DNA from: Halomonas sp. S3-1-1
GTDB taxonomy: Bacteria; Pseudomonadota; Gammaproteobacteria; Pseudomonadales; Halomonadaceae
Reading direction: 5' to 3'
NCBI RefSeq assembly: GCF_023757625.1
Contig: NZ_JALGBZ010000002.1
Location: forward strand, 558,001-622,000
DNA: 64,000 bases
Positions 10,637-20,162 of the stretch are shown piece by piece (positions within the stretch are counted from its first letter, which is position 1; every line of letters begins with the position of its first letter). Below the pieces are notes generated by a model, which saw nothing but the letters and a program-made list of their open reading frames with translations, made no database searches and was not told where the DNA came from. The position numbers and the translations under genes were made by a program.

Positions 10637-11341
10637 TTAGAGAAAGCCTTGAGATTGCATACGTTCCAACACGCTACGCCAGCGCGAAAGGCGCGCCAAG
10701 GGATCCGCGCGCGATTGCGACGAGCCGCCGGCCCAGAGGCCTTCGCTGTTGAAGCTGAATACCGGGTCGAGATCGGTACGCTGTGACGCGGGCGAAATCG
10801 ATGGCGCCATGTTATCGAGAACCAACGGCACAGCGCTTGGGGTATCATAGTAACCCAGCACCATGTGCGCTTGGGTAATACTGCTTCGGCCAATACGGGC
10901 GCGTACGTAAATCATGCGAAGACGCTCGCCGGGAACCCCGAGCTGCTTGAGCGTAATGTATTTGGCGATCGCATAATCCTCGCAGTCGCCTTGGCCCTTA
11001 CCCATAGCCTCGAGCGGCGTGGCCCAGTAATCTTCCTGCCCCCAAACGACGATATCGTCAACCCAGCGGACGTTACGGTTGAAGAAATCGTTCACCTCAC
11101 GAAGCTGCGTTTGAATATCCTGGCCCGCAGCGCGCTGCAAAAGCGCAAACCATCCCTCGAGGACATTGAGCCCCGCTTGGCCGTACATCGACCTCATACG
11201 CTCACGCAGCCGCGTCGGGTCGAACGCCGATGCCTGAAAAGGGTACAGGCCTAGCCCCGCGCCCAGCGCCAAAAGCCCGGCGGACGCCAGAAACGTCCGC
11301 CGGGTCAGGCCCGCATGGGTAGAGGAGGAGCATCGAGGCAT
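10637..11341 (-). CDS. lapG: LapG-like periplasmic cysteine protease
   Basis: A 234-residue member of the bacterial transglutaminase-like cysteine protease family, predicted to cut the adhesin at its TAAG motif and release cells from surfaces. The triad is visible as Cys120 (in GDCEDYA), His159 (in QAHMV) and Asp176 (in LDNM). The preceding EDYWATPLEAM segment matches the conserved calcium-binding stretch of LapG. The N-terminus has TRRTFLAS followed by a hydrophobic run, a Tat-like signal, which fits a periplasmic location. Transcribed ahead of lapD. Confidence 0.93.
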   Translation of the reverse strand: MPRCSSSTHAGLTRRTFLASAGLLALGAGLGLYPFQASAFDPTRLRERMRSMYGQAGLNVLEGWFALLQRAAGQDIQTQLREVNDFFNRNVRWVDDIVVWGQEDYWATPLEAMGKGQGDCEDYAIAKYITLKQLGVPGERLRMIYVRARIGRSSITQAHMVLGYYDTPSAVPLVLDNMAPSISPASQRTDLDPVFSFNSEGLWAGGSSQSRADPLARLSRWRSVLERMQSQGFL

Positions 11342-11408
11342 AAACGCCCAGCTATCGTCGAATGAAGCTTAAGATTACAAGCTGGCGTGCATCAGTGCTA
11401 TATAACTC

Positions 11409-11414
11409 ATTATA
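11409..11414 (-). promoter_or_regulatory. Candidate -10 element for lapG-lapD
   Basis: A perfect TATAAT on the minus strand in an AT-rich stretch about 70 bp upstream of the lapG start. The hexamer 17 bp upstream (ATATTA) is a poor -35, so activation or another sigma factor is possible. Confidence 0.4.
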
Positions 11415-11474
11415 AAAATGACGGAAAAAATTAATATTTTAGTGATAGTGCCATGGAAGGCGTCGAGGCACTTG

Positions 11475-12131
11475 CTAATGCTCCTGCTCAAGCAGCGGTT
11501 CGAGCAGCGGCCATACGTTCTCCAGAATGAGCGGCTGGGCCTCAGCGGTCGGGTGAATGCCGTCGCTTTGCATCATCGCGCGATCCAGGGCGATGCCCTC
11601 CAACAAAAAGGGGAGTAGCGTCACGTCGTACTCGTCTGCAAGCGTGCGATACACGCCGGTGAAGGCGTCGCGATAAGCCTGGCCGTAATTGGGTGGGATA
11701 TCGATGCCCAGCAACAGCACCTGGGCGTCGGCGGACTGGCTTTGCTCGATCATTCCGGCCAGGTTTTCGCGCATCTGCGTCGGAGGTAGCCCGCGCAGGC
11801 CGTCGTTGCCGCCCAGTTCCAGCAGCACGATGTCCGGGGCGTGCTGGTCAAGCACGTTTTCGAAACGCTCCAGGCCGCCGCCGGTGGTTTCACCGCTAAT
11901 ACTGGCGTTCACCACCTGCGCCTCATCTTCAAGGCGGCGCTCAAGTAGTCGTACCCAACCCTGGTCCTGCTCGATCCCGTAGGCCGCGCTCAGGCTATCA
12001 CCCATCACCAGAAGCGTCGGGCGCGACTCGGCACCGGCAAGACCGGGGTGAAAGAGCACTATCAGTGCGACCAGCCCGGCGGTTACCATGCAGGTAAGCC
12101 GATGCCACATTAAAGGGATGCCACGCTTCAT
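11475..12131 (-). CDS. tesA: SGNH arylesterase / thioesterase I (TesA-like)
   Basis: A periplasmic multifunctional lipase/arylesterase of the GDSL/SGNH family, 218 residues. Signal peptide about 1-35, ending AGA. Block I GDSLS gives nucleophile Ser46; Gly near 81 and Asn109 (GGND) form the oxyanion hole; Asp190 and His193 (DGIHP) complete the triad. Length and order match E. coli TesA. It is divergent from the ybbA-ybbP pair, a widespread arrangement. An AGAGGAG ribosome site 6-7 bp before the ATG supports this start. The start codon overlaps the start of ybbA on the other strand. Confidence 0.92.
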   Translation of the reverse strand: MKRGIPLMWHRLTCMVTAGLVALIVLFHPGLAGAESRPTLLVMGDSLSAAYGIEQDQGWVRLLERRLEDEAQVVNASISGETTGGGLERFENVLDQHAPDIVLLELGGNDGLRGLPPTQMRENLAGMIEQSQSADAQVLLLGIDIPPNYGQAYRDAFTGVYRTLADEYDVTLLPFLLEGIALDRAMMQSDGIHPTAEAQPLILENVWPLLEPLLEQEH

Positions 12132-12945
12132 GTCCTACTCCTCTGACAAGGATTCGACGACTTCCTCTCAACCGGAAGCCGAGCGCTCAAGCTTAACCGA
12201 TGAGACGGCCAAGGCACACGCCCGCGATACGCATCAGGGGCCGCCGGTGCTGCTCGCCGAGCGCCTTTGCAAACAGGTCAAAAGCGGCGAACGGGCGCTG
12301 ACCATTTTAAAGGATCTCTCGCTTTGCGTGGCCCACGGCGAAACGGTAGCGATTTTGGGTAAAAGCGGTGCCGGGAAATCGACGCTTTTAGGCATTTTAG
12401 CCGGGCTCGACACGCCCAGCGACGGCGAGCTGAGCCTGTTCGGCCACCCCTTGAGCCGTTTGGACGAGGATGGCCGCGCGGCGCTGCGCGCCGGGCGGGT
12501 GGGCTTCGTATTTCAAAACTTTCAGCTTCTGCCCACGCTTAGCGCGCTTGAAAACGTGCTGTTGCCGTTGGAGCTATCGATTCGCGCCGGTGAAACCCAA
12601 GCGGCGCACGCTTGGCTTGAGCGAGTAGGGCTTGCCGAGCGCGTCGAGCACCTGCCGAAACAGCTCTCCGGCGGTGAGCAGCAGCGCGTGGCCATCGCCC
12701 GCGCCTTCGTGACCGATCCGGAGCTGGTATTCGCTGACGAGCCCACCGGCAATCTGGACCCGGACACCGGCGCTCAGGTCATCGATCTGCTGTTCAGCTT
12801 GAACCGCCAGGCGCATACCACGCTGATTCTCGTCACCCACGATTACGCCTTGGCGCGGCGCTGCGACCGCTGCCTGCGGCTGGAAGGCGGGCGGCTCACG
12901 GCGTTCGAGCCCGAACAGGCCCTGTCCGGCGGTGGCGATGAGTAA
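12130..12945 (+). CDS. ybbA: ABC transporter ATP-binding protein (YbbA-like)
   Basis: The 271-residue ATPase partner of the FtsX-type permease that follows. Walker [10 protein letters not shown], signature [15 protein letters not shown] and Walker [13 protein letters not shown] are intact, with an H-loop in LVTHDYAL. The LolD/MacB-like type suggests mechanotransmission in the envelope. Its substrate is not established; a role with TesA is inferred from synteny. In-frame starts exist at 12088 and 12118, but AAAGGG at 12112-12117 best serves 12130. About 40 N-terminal residues precede the ABC domain, which is longer than usual. Overlaps the next gene. Confidence 0.9.
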   Translation: MSYSSDKDSTTSSQPEAERSSLTDETAKAHARDTHQGPPVLLAERLCKQVKSGERALTILKDLSLCVAHGETVAILGKSGAGKSTLLGILAGLDTPSDGELSLFGHPLSRLDEDGRAALRAGRVGFVFQNFQLLPTLSALENVLLPLELSIRAGETQAAHAWLERVGLAERVEHLPKQLSGGEQQRVAIARAFVTDPELVFADEPTGNLDPDTGAQVIDLLFSLNRQAHTTLILVTHDYALARRCDRCLRLEGGRLTAFEPEQALSGGGDE

Positions 12946-15529
12946 CGTCAATTGGCGCCTGGCCGCGCGTAGTCTCAAACGCGATCTACGCGCCTCGGAC
13001 GTACGCGCGCTCTTTATCGCGCTGGTCCTGGCCGTGGCGGCGTCCACCATGATCGCGTTTTTCCTGGATCGGCTGGAGCGCGGCCTGGAGCGCCAAGCGG
13101 GCCAGATGATGGGCGGCGATCTGGTGCTCGAGCAGCGCGAACCCTTCGACGATGCGCTGCGCGAAACCCTCGAGCAAGCGGGCTTTTCGCTCAGCGACCA
13201 AGTCGATCTGGTGTCGATGATCAGCCAGGGGGAGCGGTTTCAACCCGCGAGCCTCAAGGCGGTCGACGAGGTCTACCCGCATTATGGCGCCACGTTGGTG
13301 GACCGGGGCAACGGCACCGAGGAAATACCCGCCGGCCCCGCCCCTGGCGAGGCCTGGGCCGACCCGCGCCTGTTCGAGCTGCTCGAGCTTGAGTTGGGCG
13401 AGCGTGTTCAGGTCGGCGAGCTAACGCTTGCCGTGACCGGGATCGTCGAGCGCGAGGCCGACCAGTCCGCCGGTTTTAGCAGCTTCAACCCGCGGCTGAT
13501 GCTCAACACTCAGGATCTCGAGGCGACCAACCTGCTCCAGCCGGGTTCGCGTATCGAATTCGAGCTGCTGGCCGCCGGCCCGCCCGCCGCGCTCGAGCGC
13601 GTTCAGCCGCTGCTGGACGAGCTGCGTGAAGCGGGGGTCGAGGTGCGCGACGTGCGGGTCGACCGGCCGCAGCTGGGCAACGCGCTGGCCCGGGCAGAAA
13701 GCTATCTGGGGCTGGCGGGGCTGGTGGCGGTGCTTTTGGCCGGCGTCGCGGTGGCCATGTCGACCCGGCGCTACGTCGAGCGCCACTTGGATACCGCCGC
13801 ACTCCTGCGCTGCTTTGGCGCAAGCCAGGCGCAGCTCGTCACTATTTTCGCGCTTCAGCTACTGGGCCTTGCGCTGATCGCCTCGCTGCTGGGCGCGCTG
13901 ATCGGGCTAGTGGGGCAAGCGGTACTTTTATGGCTACTCGCGCAGTTTTTGCCGCTAACGCTGCCGCCACCCGGAGTGATGCCGCTGGGCCTTGGCGTGC
14001 TGACCGCGCTGGCCGTGCTGGTCGGGTTTGCCGGGCCGGCGCTTTTGCGCATCAAGCAGGTCAGCGCGCTAAAAGTGCTGCGTCGCGAGCTCGACCCGCT
14101 GCCGCCGGCGGCCTGGCTCGTTGTGGGTGTCGCCGGCGTGGTGTTTGGCGGGCTGTTGTGGCTGTATTCCGGAAGCCTACCCTTGGCGGCCGGGTTGCTG
14201 CTCGGCGGTGGGGCGCTGCTTGGCGTGCTGTGGGCGGCCAGCGCTTTGGTGCTCAGCCTGGTATTGAAAGCAGTGGCCAGGCTCTCCGGCGCAACGCCCT
14301 GGAGCCAGGCATTTCGCCTTGGCGGTCGCCAGCTCGCTCGGCGTAAACAAGCGGGCATGGGCCAGCTGTTGGCGTTTTCCGTCACGTTTTTTGCCATGGC
14401 GATGATCGCCCTGGTGCGCGGCGATCTGCTCACGACCTGGCAGGATCAACTGCCGGATGAAACCCCCAACTATTTTGCGATCAACATTCAGCCCAGCGAG
14501 CGCGACGCTTTTGATGCCGCCATCACGCCCCGAGTGGATACCCAGAGCGCGCTTTATCCGATGGTGCGCGGGCGTATCACGGCAATCAACGGCGCGCCAC
14601 CGCGAGAGGCCGTGCCCGTCGAGGCCCGCGGAGACGGCGCGCTGCGTCGTGAGCTAAATTTGACCTGGCAGGCAACGCTACCCGAGGGCAACGAGGTAAT
14701 CGCCGGCCAGTGGTTCGACGCCCAGCGCAGCGAGCCTCAGGGGTTTTTGAGCGAAGTCGACGCCAGGCCCGCGAGCGCTTCCATGCCGGGCACCGCCGAG
14801 CAGGGCACCACCGTACCGATTTCCGTCGAGCAGGGCTTGGCCGACCGGCTAGGGCTGACGCTGGGCGATACGCTTGCCTTCTCCATTGGCGGCGAGACGA
14901 TCGACACCCGCATCGAAAGCCTTCGAAGCCTCAACTGGGACAGCTTCAAGCCCAACTTCTTCGTCATCTTCCCGCCCGGCGTGTTGGAAGCCTTTGGCCA
15001 CAGCTACATCACCGCGTTTTATCTGCCGGAGCGCGAACAGGATTTAATCACGCAACTGGTGCGCGATTTTCCCGGGGTATCGCTTTTGAACGTCGATGCA
15101 ATTTTAGGGCAGGTGCGTGAGGTGCTGGGGCAGGTCACTCGCGCCGTCGAGCTGATTCTTATGCTGGTACTGCTGGCCGGCGTCAGCGTGCTGTACGCGG
15201 CGCTGACCGCCAGCCGCCCGGTGCGCGCCCACGAAAGCGGGCTTTTACGCGTGTTCGGCGCGGGCAATAAGATGATTTCCCGCGTGCAGGGCGCCGAGTA
15301 TGCGTTACTGGGGCTTGCAAGCGGCCTCATGGGCGCGTTTCTGGCCGAGGTGGCCAGCGCCGCGCTTTATCTCTTCTGGCTCGATTTGACCCCGCGGCTG
15401 CACCTGACGCTATGGCTCCTGCTGCCGCTGGGCGGTGCCGCCCTGATCGGCCTGATCGGCCACGCGTTGTCGCACAGCCTTCGCCGTCAGGCGCCAGCGG
15501 CGAGTTTGGGGCTTATGGGGGAGTCCTGA
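12938..15529 (+). CDS. ybbP: FtsX-family ABC permease (YbbP-like)
   Basis: An 863-residue inner-membrane permease with an N-terminal membrane segment, a large periplasmic domain, a cluster of membrane helices in the middle (two FtsX-type units) and a C-terminal FtsX domain, as in YbbP. It should form a complex with the ATPase encoded just upstream. ATG at 12938 overlaps the ybbA stop; a GTG at 12932 is an alternative. Codon choice is GC-rich and typical of the surrounding housekeeping genes. Confidence 0.9.
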   Translation: MSNVNWRLAARSLKRDLRASDVRALFIALVLAVAASTMIAFFLDRLERGLERQAGQMMGGDLVLEQREPFDDALRETLEQAGFSLSDQVDLVSMISQGERFQPASLKAVDEVYPHYGATLVDRGNGTEEIPAGPAPGEAWADPRLFELLELELGERVQVGELTLAVTGIVEREADQSAGFSSFNPRLMLNTQDLEATNLLQPGSRIEFELLAAGPPAALERVQPLLDELREAGVEVRDVRVDRPQLGNALARAESYLGLAGLVAVLLAGVAVAMSTRRYVERHLDTAALLRCFGASQAQLVTIFALQLLGLALIASLLGALIGLVGQAVLLWLLAQFLPLTLPPPGVMPLGLGVLTALAVLVGFAGPALLRIKQVSALKVLRRELDPLPPAAWLVVGVAGVVFGGLLWLYSGSLPLAAGLLLGGGALLGVLWAASALVLSLVLKAVARLSGATPWSQAFRLGGRQLARRKQAGMGQLLAFSVTFFAMAMIALVRGDLLTTWQDQLPDETPNYFAINIQPSERDAFDAAITPRVDTQSALYPMVRGRITAINGAPPREAVPVEARGDGALRRELNLTWQATLPEGNEVIAGQWFDAQRSEPQGFLSEVDARPASASMPGTAEQGTTVPISVEQGLADRLGLTLGDTLAFSIGGETIDTRIESLRSLNWDSFKPNFFVIFPPGVLEAFGHSYITAFYLPEREQDLITQLVRDFPGVSLLNVDAILGQVREVLGQVTRAVELILMLVLLAGVSVLYAALTASRPVRAHESGLLRVFGAGNKMISRVQGAEYALLGLASGLMGAFLAEVASAALYLFWLDLTPRLHLTLWLLLPLGGAALIGLIGHALSHSLRRQAPAASLGLMGES

Positions 15530-15615
15530 ATGCTTGCCTGACTCTTTGGCCAAACTCTTTTGTTGAATTAATTTTCCTTTCAGCCTGTTGGCTAGCCGGG
15601 GTTGTGTGGTGCTCT

Positions 15616-15646
15616 TTGACAACGCCGCTGCGCTTGGCAATATAAG
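15616..15646 (+). promoter_or_regulatory. Candidate sigma-70 promoter
   Basis: A perfect TTGACA (15616-15621) is followed by TATAAG at 15641-15646. The 19-bp spacer is long; ATATAA one base earlier gives 18. It lies about 58 bp upstream of the following start codon. Confidence 0.5.
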
Positions 15647-15703
15647 CGCTTGGTTAATAACGATGATGATCGTTCGAGACACGGGATCAAACGAGGACAC
15701 GGC

Positions 15704-17101
15704 ATGCAGGTACAAAGGAATAGTTCGAAACGCAGCGCGTGGATGTACTGGAGCGCTGCTGCACTGCTGGGTGTTTCGACCTTGGCCAATGCATCGTCTC
15801 AAGCATTCGAGGGCGATCTACGCGAGCGGCTGAGCCGTGACGGGGGCGAAGTCACGTTCTCGCGCGTTTACGAAGATGCCGAACAGGGGACTCATGTCGC
15901 CGAGGATATTGCGGCACAGCGGCCCGATGGAACCTCAGTCTCTATCGGCCGCTATACCGTTGAAGGCGATTACGACGCGCCGGCGGCGATCTCGTTGCAG
16001 GACGTTGTCTTGAACGATCCGGCGATCGGTGAAGACGGGGTGACACTCGAGACGCTTCGTATTGTCCATCCGGAACATGCCGTGCGCTTTTTAAGCGTAC
16101 TGGATGAGCCGGATTTCAGATTCGATGACATCGAGGCAACGGGGTTTCGGATGAGCGTGCCCAATCAATCTTTCGGTGATGGACCTTTTAATGTCTCGGC
16201 ACAGAACATCGTCATCGATGCCCTAAGGGCCTCGGGCGTCACGCAGCAAGGTGTGGAGCAGTTGAATGCGCATGGGATAGAGTCTCATATCATACTGGAC
16301 TCTCAAAGCGGTAGCGCCACCGAGCTGAGTATCGAAACGCTGGGCCTTCAGGACTTCGAATGGCCAAGCCAGCACGTTGATCATATGGGTAACTTTGAGG
16401 TTGGTCAGATGCAGCTTGACAGTGAGCTTTGGCACGTTGGCTTTGATCGACTCTGGCTGGACGGTGATCCGTTCGATGGTGCTATGGGGGTGTATGGAGG
16501 CTTTGCCGACTTGAGGCCATGGCTCGAGCAGCTACCTGCCAGGGAAGGCGAACAGTTGAGCATGGTTTATAACGCGTTCGTCGGCGAGCGTGACCAGCTG
16601 CACTTTTCCATTGAGCATCACTCAAGTCTTGGCGAGGGCAACAAGCGAGTGCTGGACACCGCGGGTAATATTCTCATACCCGGCGCGGGCAGAGTGGAGT
16701 ACGACTTGGGTGCCCGGCTGCAATTGGCGGACGGCATCGAACCGAATTTTGTGCTCGATGATAATCAGTACCTCGATTTGGCGCAGATCAATGGTGGAAA
16801 CGCTTCACTGACCTATGACGATGAAGGCCTGCTTCCTCGAATACTTCAATTGCTATCAGACAGTCTGGGAATAAGTACCGAAGAAGCGCTGCGTCTGCAT
16901 CGTCGAGACTTCATGCTCATAGCTGAAGAAGCCGCTCCCGGGATTGATGAAATTTTGCTTGCGATGCTCACTCTCATGCAAGAAGACGCCGAGCGTATGA
17001 CGATTGATATGATCTTTCCTAAGGGTATCCTTGTGAGCGAGTGGTTGATGGGCCCACACTATTGGAATGAAAGATACGATATCAGCGTCGAGCTCGAGTA
17101 A
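15704..17101 (+). CDS. Secreted protein of unknown function
   Basis: A 465-residue protein I do not recognise. The N-terminus has KR, a hydrophobic run and an ALA/NAS-type cleavage region near residue 32, so it is probably exported through Sec. The rest is acidic and rich in beta-strand-like segments with no catalytic motif or further membrane helix. Its overall style recalls large periplasmic proteins such as the DUF945/YdgA group, but I see no decisive signature. ATG at 15704 is preferred because GAGGA precedes it; an in-frame start at 15650 would add 18 residues ahead of the signal peptide. It appears to be a single-gene unit. Confidence 0.75.
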   Translation: MQVQRNSSKRSAWMYWSAAALLGVSTLANASSQAFEGDLRERLSRDGGEVTFSRVYEDAEQGTHVAEDIAAQRPDGTSVSIGRYTVEGDYDAPAAISLQDVVLNDPAIGEDGVTLETLRIVHPEHAVRFLSVLDEPDFRFDDIEATGFRMSVPNQSFGDGPFNVSAQNIVIDALRASGVTQQGVEQLNAHGIESHIILDSQSGSATELSIETLGLQDFEWPSQHVDHMGNFEVGQMQLDSELWHVGFDRLWLDGDPFDGAMGVYGGFADLRPWLEQLPAREGEQLSMVYNAFVGERDQLHFSIEHHSSLGEGNKRVLDTAGNILIPGAGRVEYDLGARLQLADGIEPNFVLDDNQYLDLAQINGGNASLTYDDEGLLPRILQLLSDSLGISTEEALRLHRRDFMLIAEEAAPGIDEILLAMLTLMQEDAERMTIDMIFPKGILVSEWLMGPHYWNERYDISVELE

Positions 17102-17237
17102 AGCCAGCTAAGCGCTACCGGGTCTGTATGAGCTTTGCTCATCATGGCCGTGAGGCGGATGCGATGAAAGTCGTGTCTGGCTGAGGTATCATGGCCGCCT
17201 TGCTTTTTTCGATGCCCTAGCCTGTGAGGTTTGCCCC

Positions 17238-18503
17238 ATGTTCAGCCGCGATATGACCATTGCCGGATTCGATGATGCGCTTTTTGACGCCATGCAAAAG
17301 GAAGTGGCGCGTCAGGAAGATCACATCGAACTGATCGCCTCCGAAAACTACGCCAGCCCGCGCGTGCTCGAGGCCCAGGGCAGCCAGTTGACCAACAAGT
17401 ACGCGGAAGGGTACCCGGGTAAACGCTACTACGGCGGCTGCGAGTTCGTGGATATCGCCGAAAACATGGCGATCGACTACGCCAAGGAGCTTTTTGGCGC
17501 CACCTACGTCAACGTCCAGCCGCATTCCGGCTCTCAGGCCAACAGCGCCGTATTCCAGGCGCTGGTCACCCCCGGTGACACCATCCTGGGTATGAGCCTG
17601 GACGCTGGTGGCCACCTGACTCACGGCGCCAAACCGAACTTCTCCGGCAAGCACTACAACGCCGTTCAGTACGGCCTGAACGACCAGGGCTTGATCGACT
17701 ATGACCAGGTGGCCAAGCTTGCCCGCGAGCACCAGCCGAAAATGATCATCGCCGGCTTCTCCGCCTACTCGCAGATCATTGACTGGGCCAAGTTCCGTGA
17801 AATTGCCGATGAAGTGGGCGCCTACCTGCTGGTCGACATGGCCCACGTGGCAGGGCTCGTCGCTGCAGGCGTCTACCCAAGCCCGCTGCCCCACGCCCAC
17901 GTGGTCACCTCGACCACCCACAAAACCCTGCGCGGCCCGCGTAGCGGCGTGATTCTCTCCGCCGAAAACGACGCCGAGATCGAGAAGAAGCTGCAGTCTG
18001 CAGTGTTCCCCGGCGGCCAGGGCGGCCCGCTCATGCACGTCATTGCCGCCAAGGCGATCTGCTTCAAGGAAGCGATGGCGCCGGAGTTCAAGACCTACCA
18101 GCAGCAGGTGGTCAAAAACGCCCAGGCCATGGCGAAGGTGTTCATCGACCGCGGTTTCGATATCGTCTCCGGCGGTACCGAAGATCACCTGTTCTTGCTC
18201 TCGCTGGTCAAGCAAGGCGTGACCGGTAAGGATGCCGACGCCGCGCTTGGCCGTGCGCACATCACCGTCAACAAGAACGCCGTGCCCAACGACCCGCAAA
18301 GCCCCTTCGTCACATCGGGCCTGCGCATCGGCACCCCGGCGGTCACCACTCGCGGCTTCGGGGAAGAAGAGTGCACCGAGCTTGCTGGTTGGATCTGCGA
18401 TCTGCTCGACGTACTCGCATCCGGTGACGATACTACCGCCGTCGAGGAAGAAATCGCCGGCAAAGTGGCCAAGGTGTGTGCGAAGCTTCCGGTTTATAAA
18501 TAA
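17238..18503 (+). CDS. glyA: Serine hydroxymethyltransferase
   Basis: Interconverts serine and glycine while making 5,10-methylene-tetrahydrofolate; PLP-dependent and cytosolic. At 421 residues it is full length. Recognisable blocks are [13 protein letters not shown] near the N-terminus, [26 protein letters not shown], and the PLP-lysine motif [18 protein letters not shown] ribosome site precedes the ATG. Monocistronic, with a hairpin terminator shared with the convergent gene. Confidence 0.98.
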   Translation: MFSRDMTIAGFDDALFDAMQKEVARQEDHIELIASENYASPRVLEAQGSQLTNKYAEGYPGKRYYGGCEFVDIAENMAIDYAKELFGATYVNVQPHSGSQANSAVFQALVTPGDTILGMSLDAGGHLTHGAKPNFSGKHYNAVQYGLNDQGLIDYDQVAKLAREHQPKMIIAGFSAYSQIIDWAKFREIADEVGAYLLVDMAHVAGLVAAGVYPSPLPHAHVVTSTTHKTLRGPRSGVILSAENDAEIEKKLQSAVFPGGQGGPLMHVIAAKAICFKEAMAPEFKTYQQQVVKNAQAMAKVFIDRGFDIVSGGTEDHLFLLSLVKQGVTGKDADAALGRAHITVNKNAVPNDPQSPFVTSGLRIGTPAVTTRGFGEEECTELAGWICDLLDVLASGDDTTAVEEEIAGKVAKVCAKLPVYK

Positions 18504-18550
18504 GCTTTGAAAGGCTGTTAGCAACGTGCGTTGACAGTGCTAAAAATATG

Positions 18551-18580
18551 ATGGGTGCCGCTGGTCGGCACCCATTTTAA
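18551..18580. terminator. Bidirectional terminator between glyA and phosphohexomutase gene
   Basis: ATGGGTGCCG and CGGCACCCAT pair around CTGGT. T-rich sequence follows on the plus side and A-rich sequence precedes it, so it can serve both convergent genes. Confidence 0.85.
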
Positions 18581-20017
18581 TTATGCGCCAAGCGTAGAAA
18601 GCTTATAGAGGCTTTGCTTTACTAGTTTTTCTGCGCGTTCGAAAGAGCCTGCCTCAACGTAACAGCGAAGCTCCGGCGCGTTGCCGGAAGGGCGCAAATG
18701 AACGATCTCACCGTTTGAAAACGTCACCCTCAGGCCATCGGTCGTATCAATAGCGGTGATGTCCCCCAAAAGCCCGAGCGAGCGCTGCAGTTTTTGCGGC
18801 GATTCAGACCACTGCTCCAGTAAGGTTCGGCTCTTGTCCACGGGAAACGCCTTGAGCCGGTCGCTGGCGGTATAGTGCTCGGGTAGCGCTTTATTGAGCG
18901 CCGAAAGCGTTTGGCCTTTTCGGGCGGATTCTACCATCAGTGTAAGCGCCGGTAGCAACGCGTCGCGAGTGGGCAGGGCGGCCAGCGTACGGCCTTCTTT
19001 TTGTAATGGGGTTTGAAGCAAAAAGCCGCCGTTGGCTTCGAACCCGGCAACGCTTGAGAACGTATCCGACAACGATGCCATGCCTTCGAGCACGAACGGT
19101 GAGCCAATGCGCGTGCGGACCACTTTTTTAAACGCCCCACACGCTTCGATGACTGTGTTGCAGCTGATCGGTACTGCCAGCGCCTCGATACCCAGCGCTC
19201 TTGCGCACAAAAGCCCCACGATATCGCCTCTGAGCCAGTTGCCGGTTTCATCGCCCAAAAGCGGCCGATCACCGTCACCGTCGGTTGAAAGCAGCGCGTT
19301 CAGGCCGTGCTGCTGTGTCCAGGCGCGCCCCTTGGCTTGGTCGTCAGCGCTGACGGCTTCGGTATCGACCGGTACGAACGCATCACTACGACCTAGCACG
19401 ACGACATCGGCGCCCAAGGCATCTAGAATATAGGCGCTCAAGTCTCGTCCGGCTGCGGAGTGTTGGTAAAGTCCTACACGCCACCCCTTGAGCGGCTGAT
19501 CAACGAACCAGCGGGTATAGCGCTCGGCGTAGGCTTCGTTCGCCGCGTCAGAAAGCGCCTCACGGGCAGGCGCCGAAAAAGAAGGCAATTCGACCTTCGC
19601 CGATAAAATAGCGGACTCCTCGGCCTTAGTGATTTCGCCATCCGGGCGATAGAACTTGATACCGTTACGATCAAACGGAATATGACTACCAGTGATCATG
19701 ATGCAAGGCACTCCATCCTTCATCGCTTGAAGCGCTAGTGCTGGTGTCGGCAATACCCCATAATCGTCGACTGCAAGCCCGAGTGTTTTGGCGGCGCTAG
19801 TGCAGGCAGCGGCCATGGCTGGGCTACTGGGGCGGCGGTCCATTCCAATAGCAATGCGCTCGAAGCGAAATGAGCCCTGCATAGCGTTGATGAAAGCAGC
19901 GGTAAAGGCGGCGCAAACCTCATCGGTAAATTGTTCGACCAGGCCGCGCGCGCCGCTGGTACCAAAGGCGATACCGCTCTGTTCGATAACGTATGAGGTG
20001 AAAAGGGGGGAATTCAA
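18581..20017 (-). CDS. Phosphomannomutase / phosphoglucomutase family protein
   Basis: An alpha-D-phosphohexomutase, likely moving phosphate between C6 and C1 of mannose or glucose. It would feed the GDP-mannose enzyme (33795) and hence GDP-rhamnose. Of its 478 residues, the phosphoserine loop reads TGSHIPFDRNG, the metal loop DGDGDRP, and the C-terminal phosphate-binding loop RPSGNAPELR. The start is chosen at TTG 20017 because AAAAGGAG lies 7 bp upstream; a TTG at 20050 would add 11 residues and include that ribosome site as coding. Substrate preference cannot be read from sequence alone. Confidence 0.88.
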   Translation of the reverse strand: MNSPLFTSYVIEQSGIAFGTSGARGLVEQFTDEVCAAFTAAFINAMQGSFRFERIAIGMDRRPSSPAMAAACTSAAKTLGLAVDDYGVLPTPALALQAMKDGVPCIMITGSHIPFDRNGIKFYRPDGEITKAEESAILSAKVELPSFSAPAREALSDAANEAYAERYTRWFVDQPLKGWRVGLYQHSAAGRDLSAYILDALGADVVVLGRSDAFVPVDTEAVSADDQAKGRAWTQQHGLNALLSTDGDGDRPLLGDETGNWLRGDIVGLLCARALGIEALAVPISCNTVIEACGAFKKVVRTRIGSPFVLEGMASLSDTFSSVAGFEANGGFLLQTPLQKEGRTLAALPTRDALLPALTLMVESARKGQTLSALNKALPEHYTASDRLKAFPVDKSRTLLEQWSESPQKLQRSLGLLGDITAIDTTDGLRVTFSNGEIVHLRPSGNAPELRCYVEAGSFERAEKLVKQSLYKLSTLGA

Positions 20018-20113
20018 GAGTGCGCTCCTTTTAGAAATGACACAGGGCAAATAATAGTGCGCAATGGTAGCATTTTGCTATCGAAGCAAAGCGCCTCTTA
20101 TAACCCCAAAGAC

Positions 20114-20140
20114 AAAAAAGCCCCCGCGGGTGCGGGGGCC
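20114..20140 (-). terminator. Intrinsic terminator of the extracellular nuclease gene
   Basis: On the minus strand GCCCCCGC and GCGGGGGC pair and are followed by six T. It sits 25-50 bp after the nuclease stop codon. Confidence 0.9.
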
Positions 20141-20162
20141 AATGATGGAGCCAAAGAGGGGG

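Noticed and set aside
17217..18524. Minus-strand open frame of 435 codons opposite glyA
   Set aside because: It lies entirely opposite a well-conserved enzyme gene. It has no homologous features and is explained by glyA codon bias.
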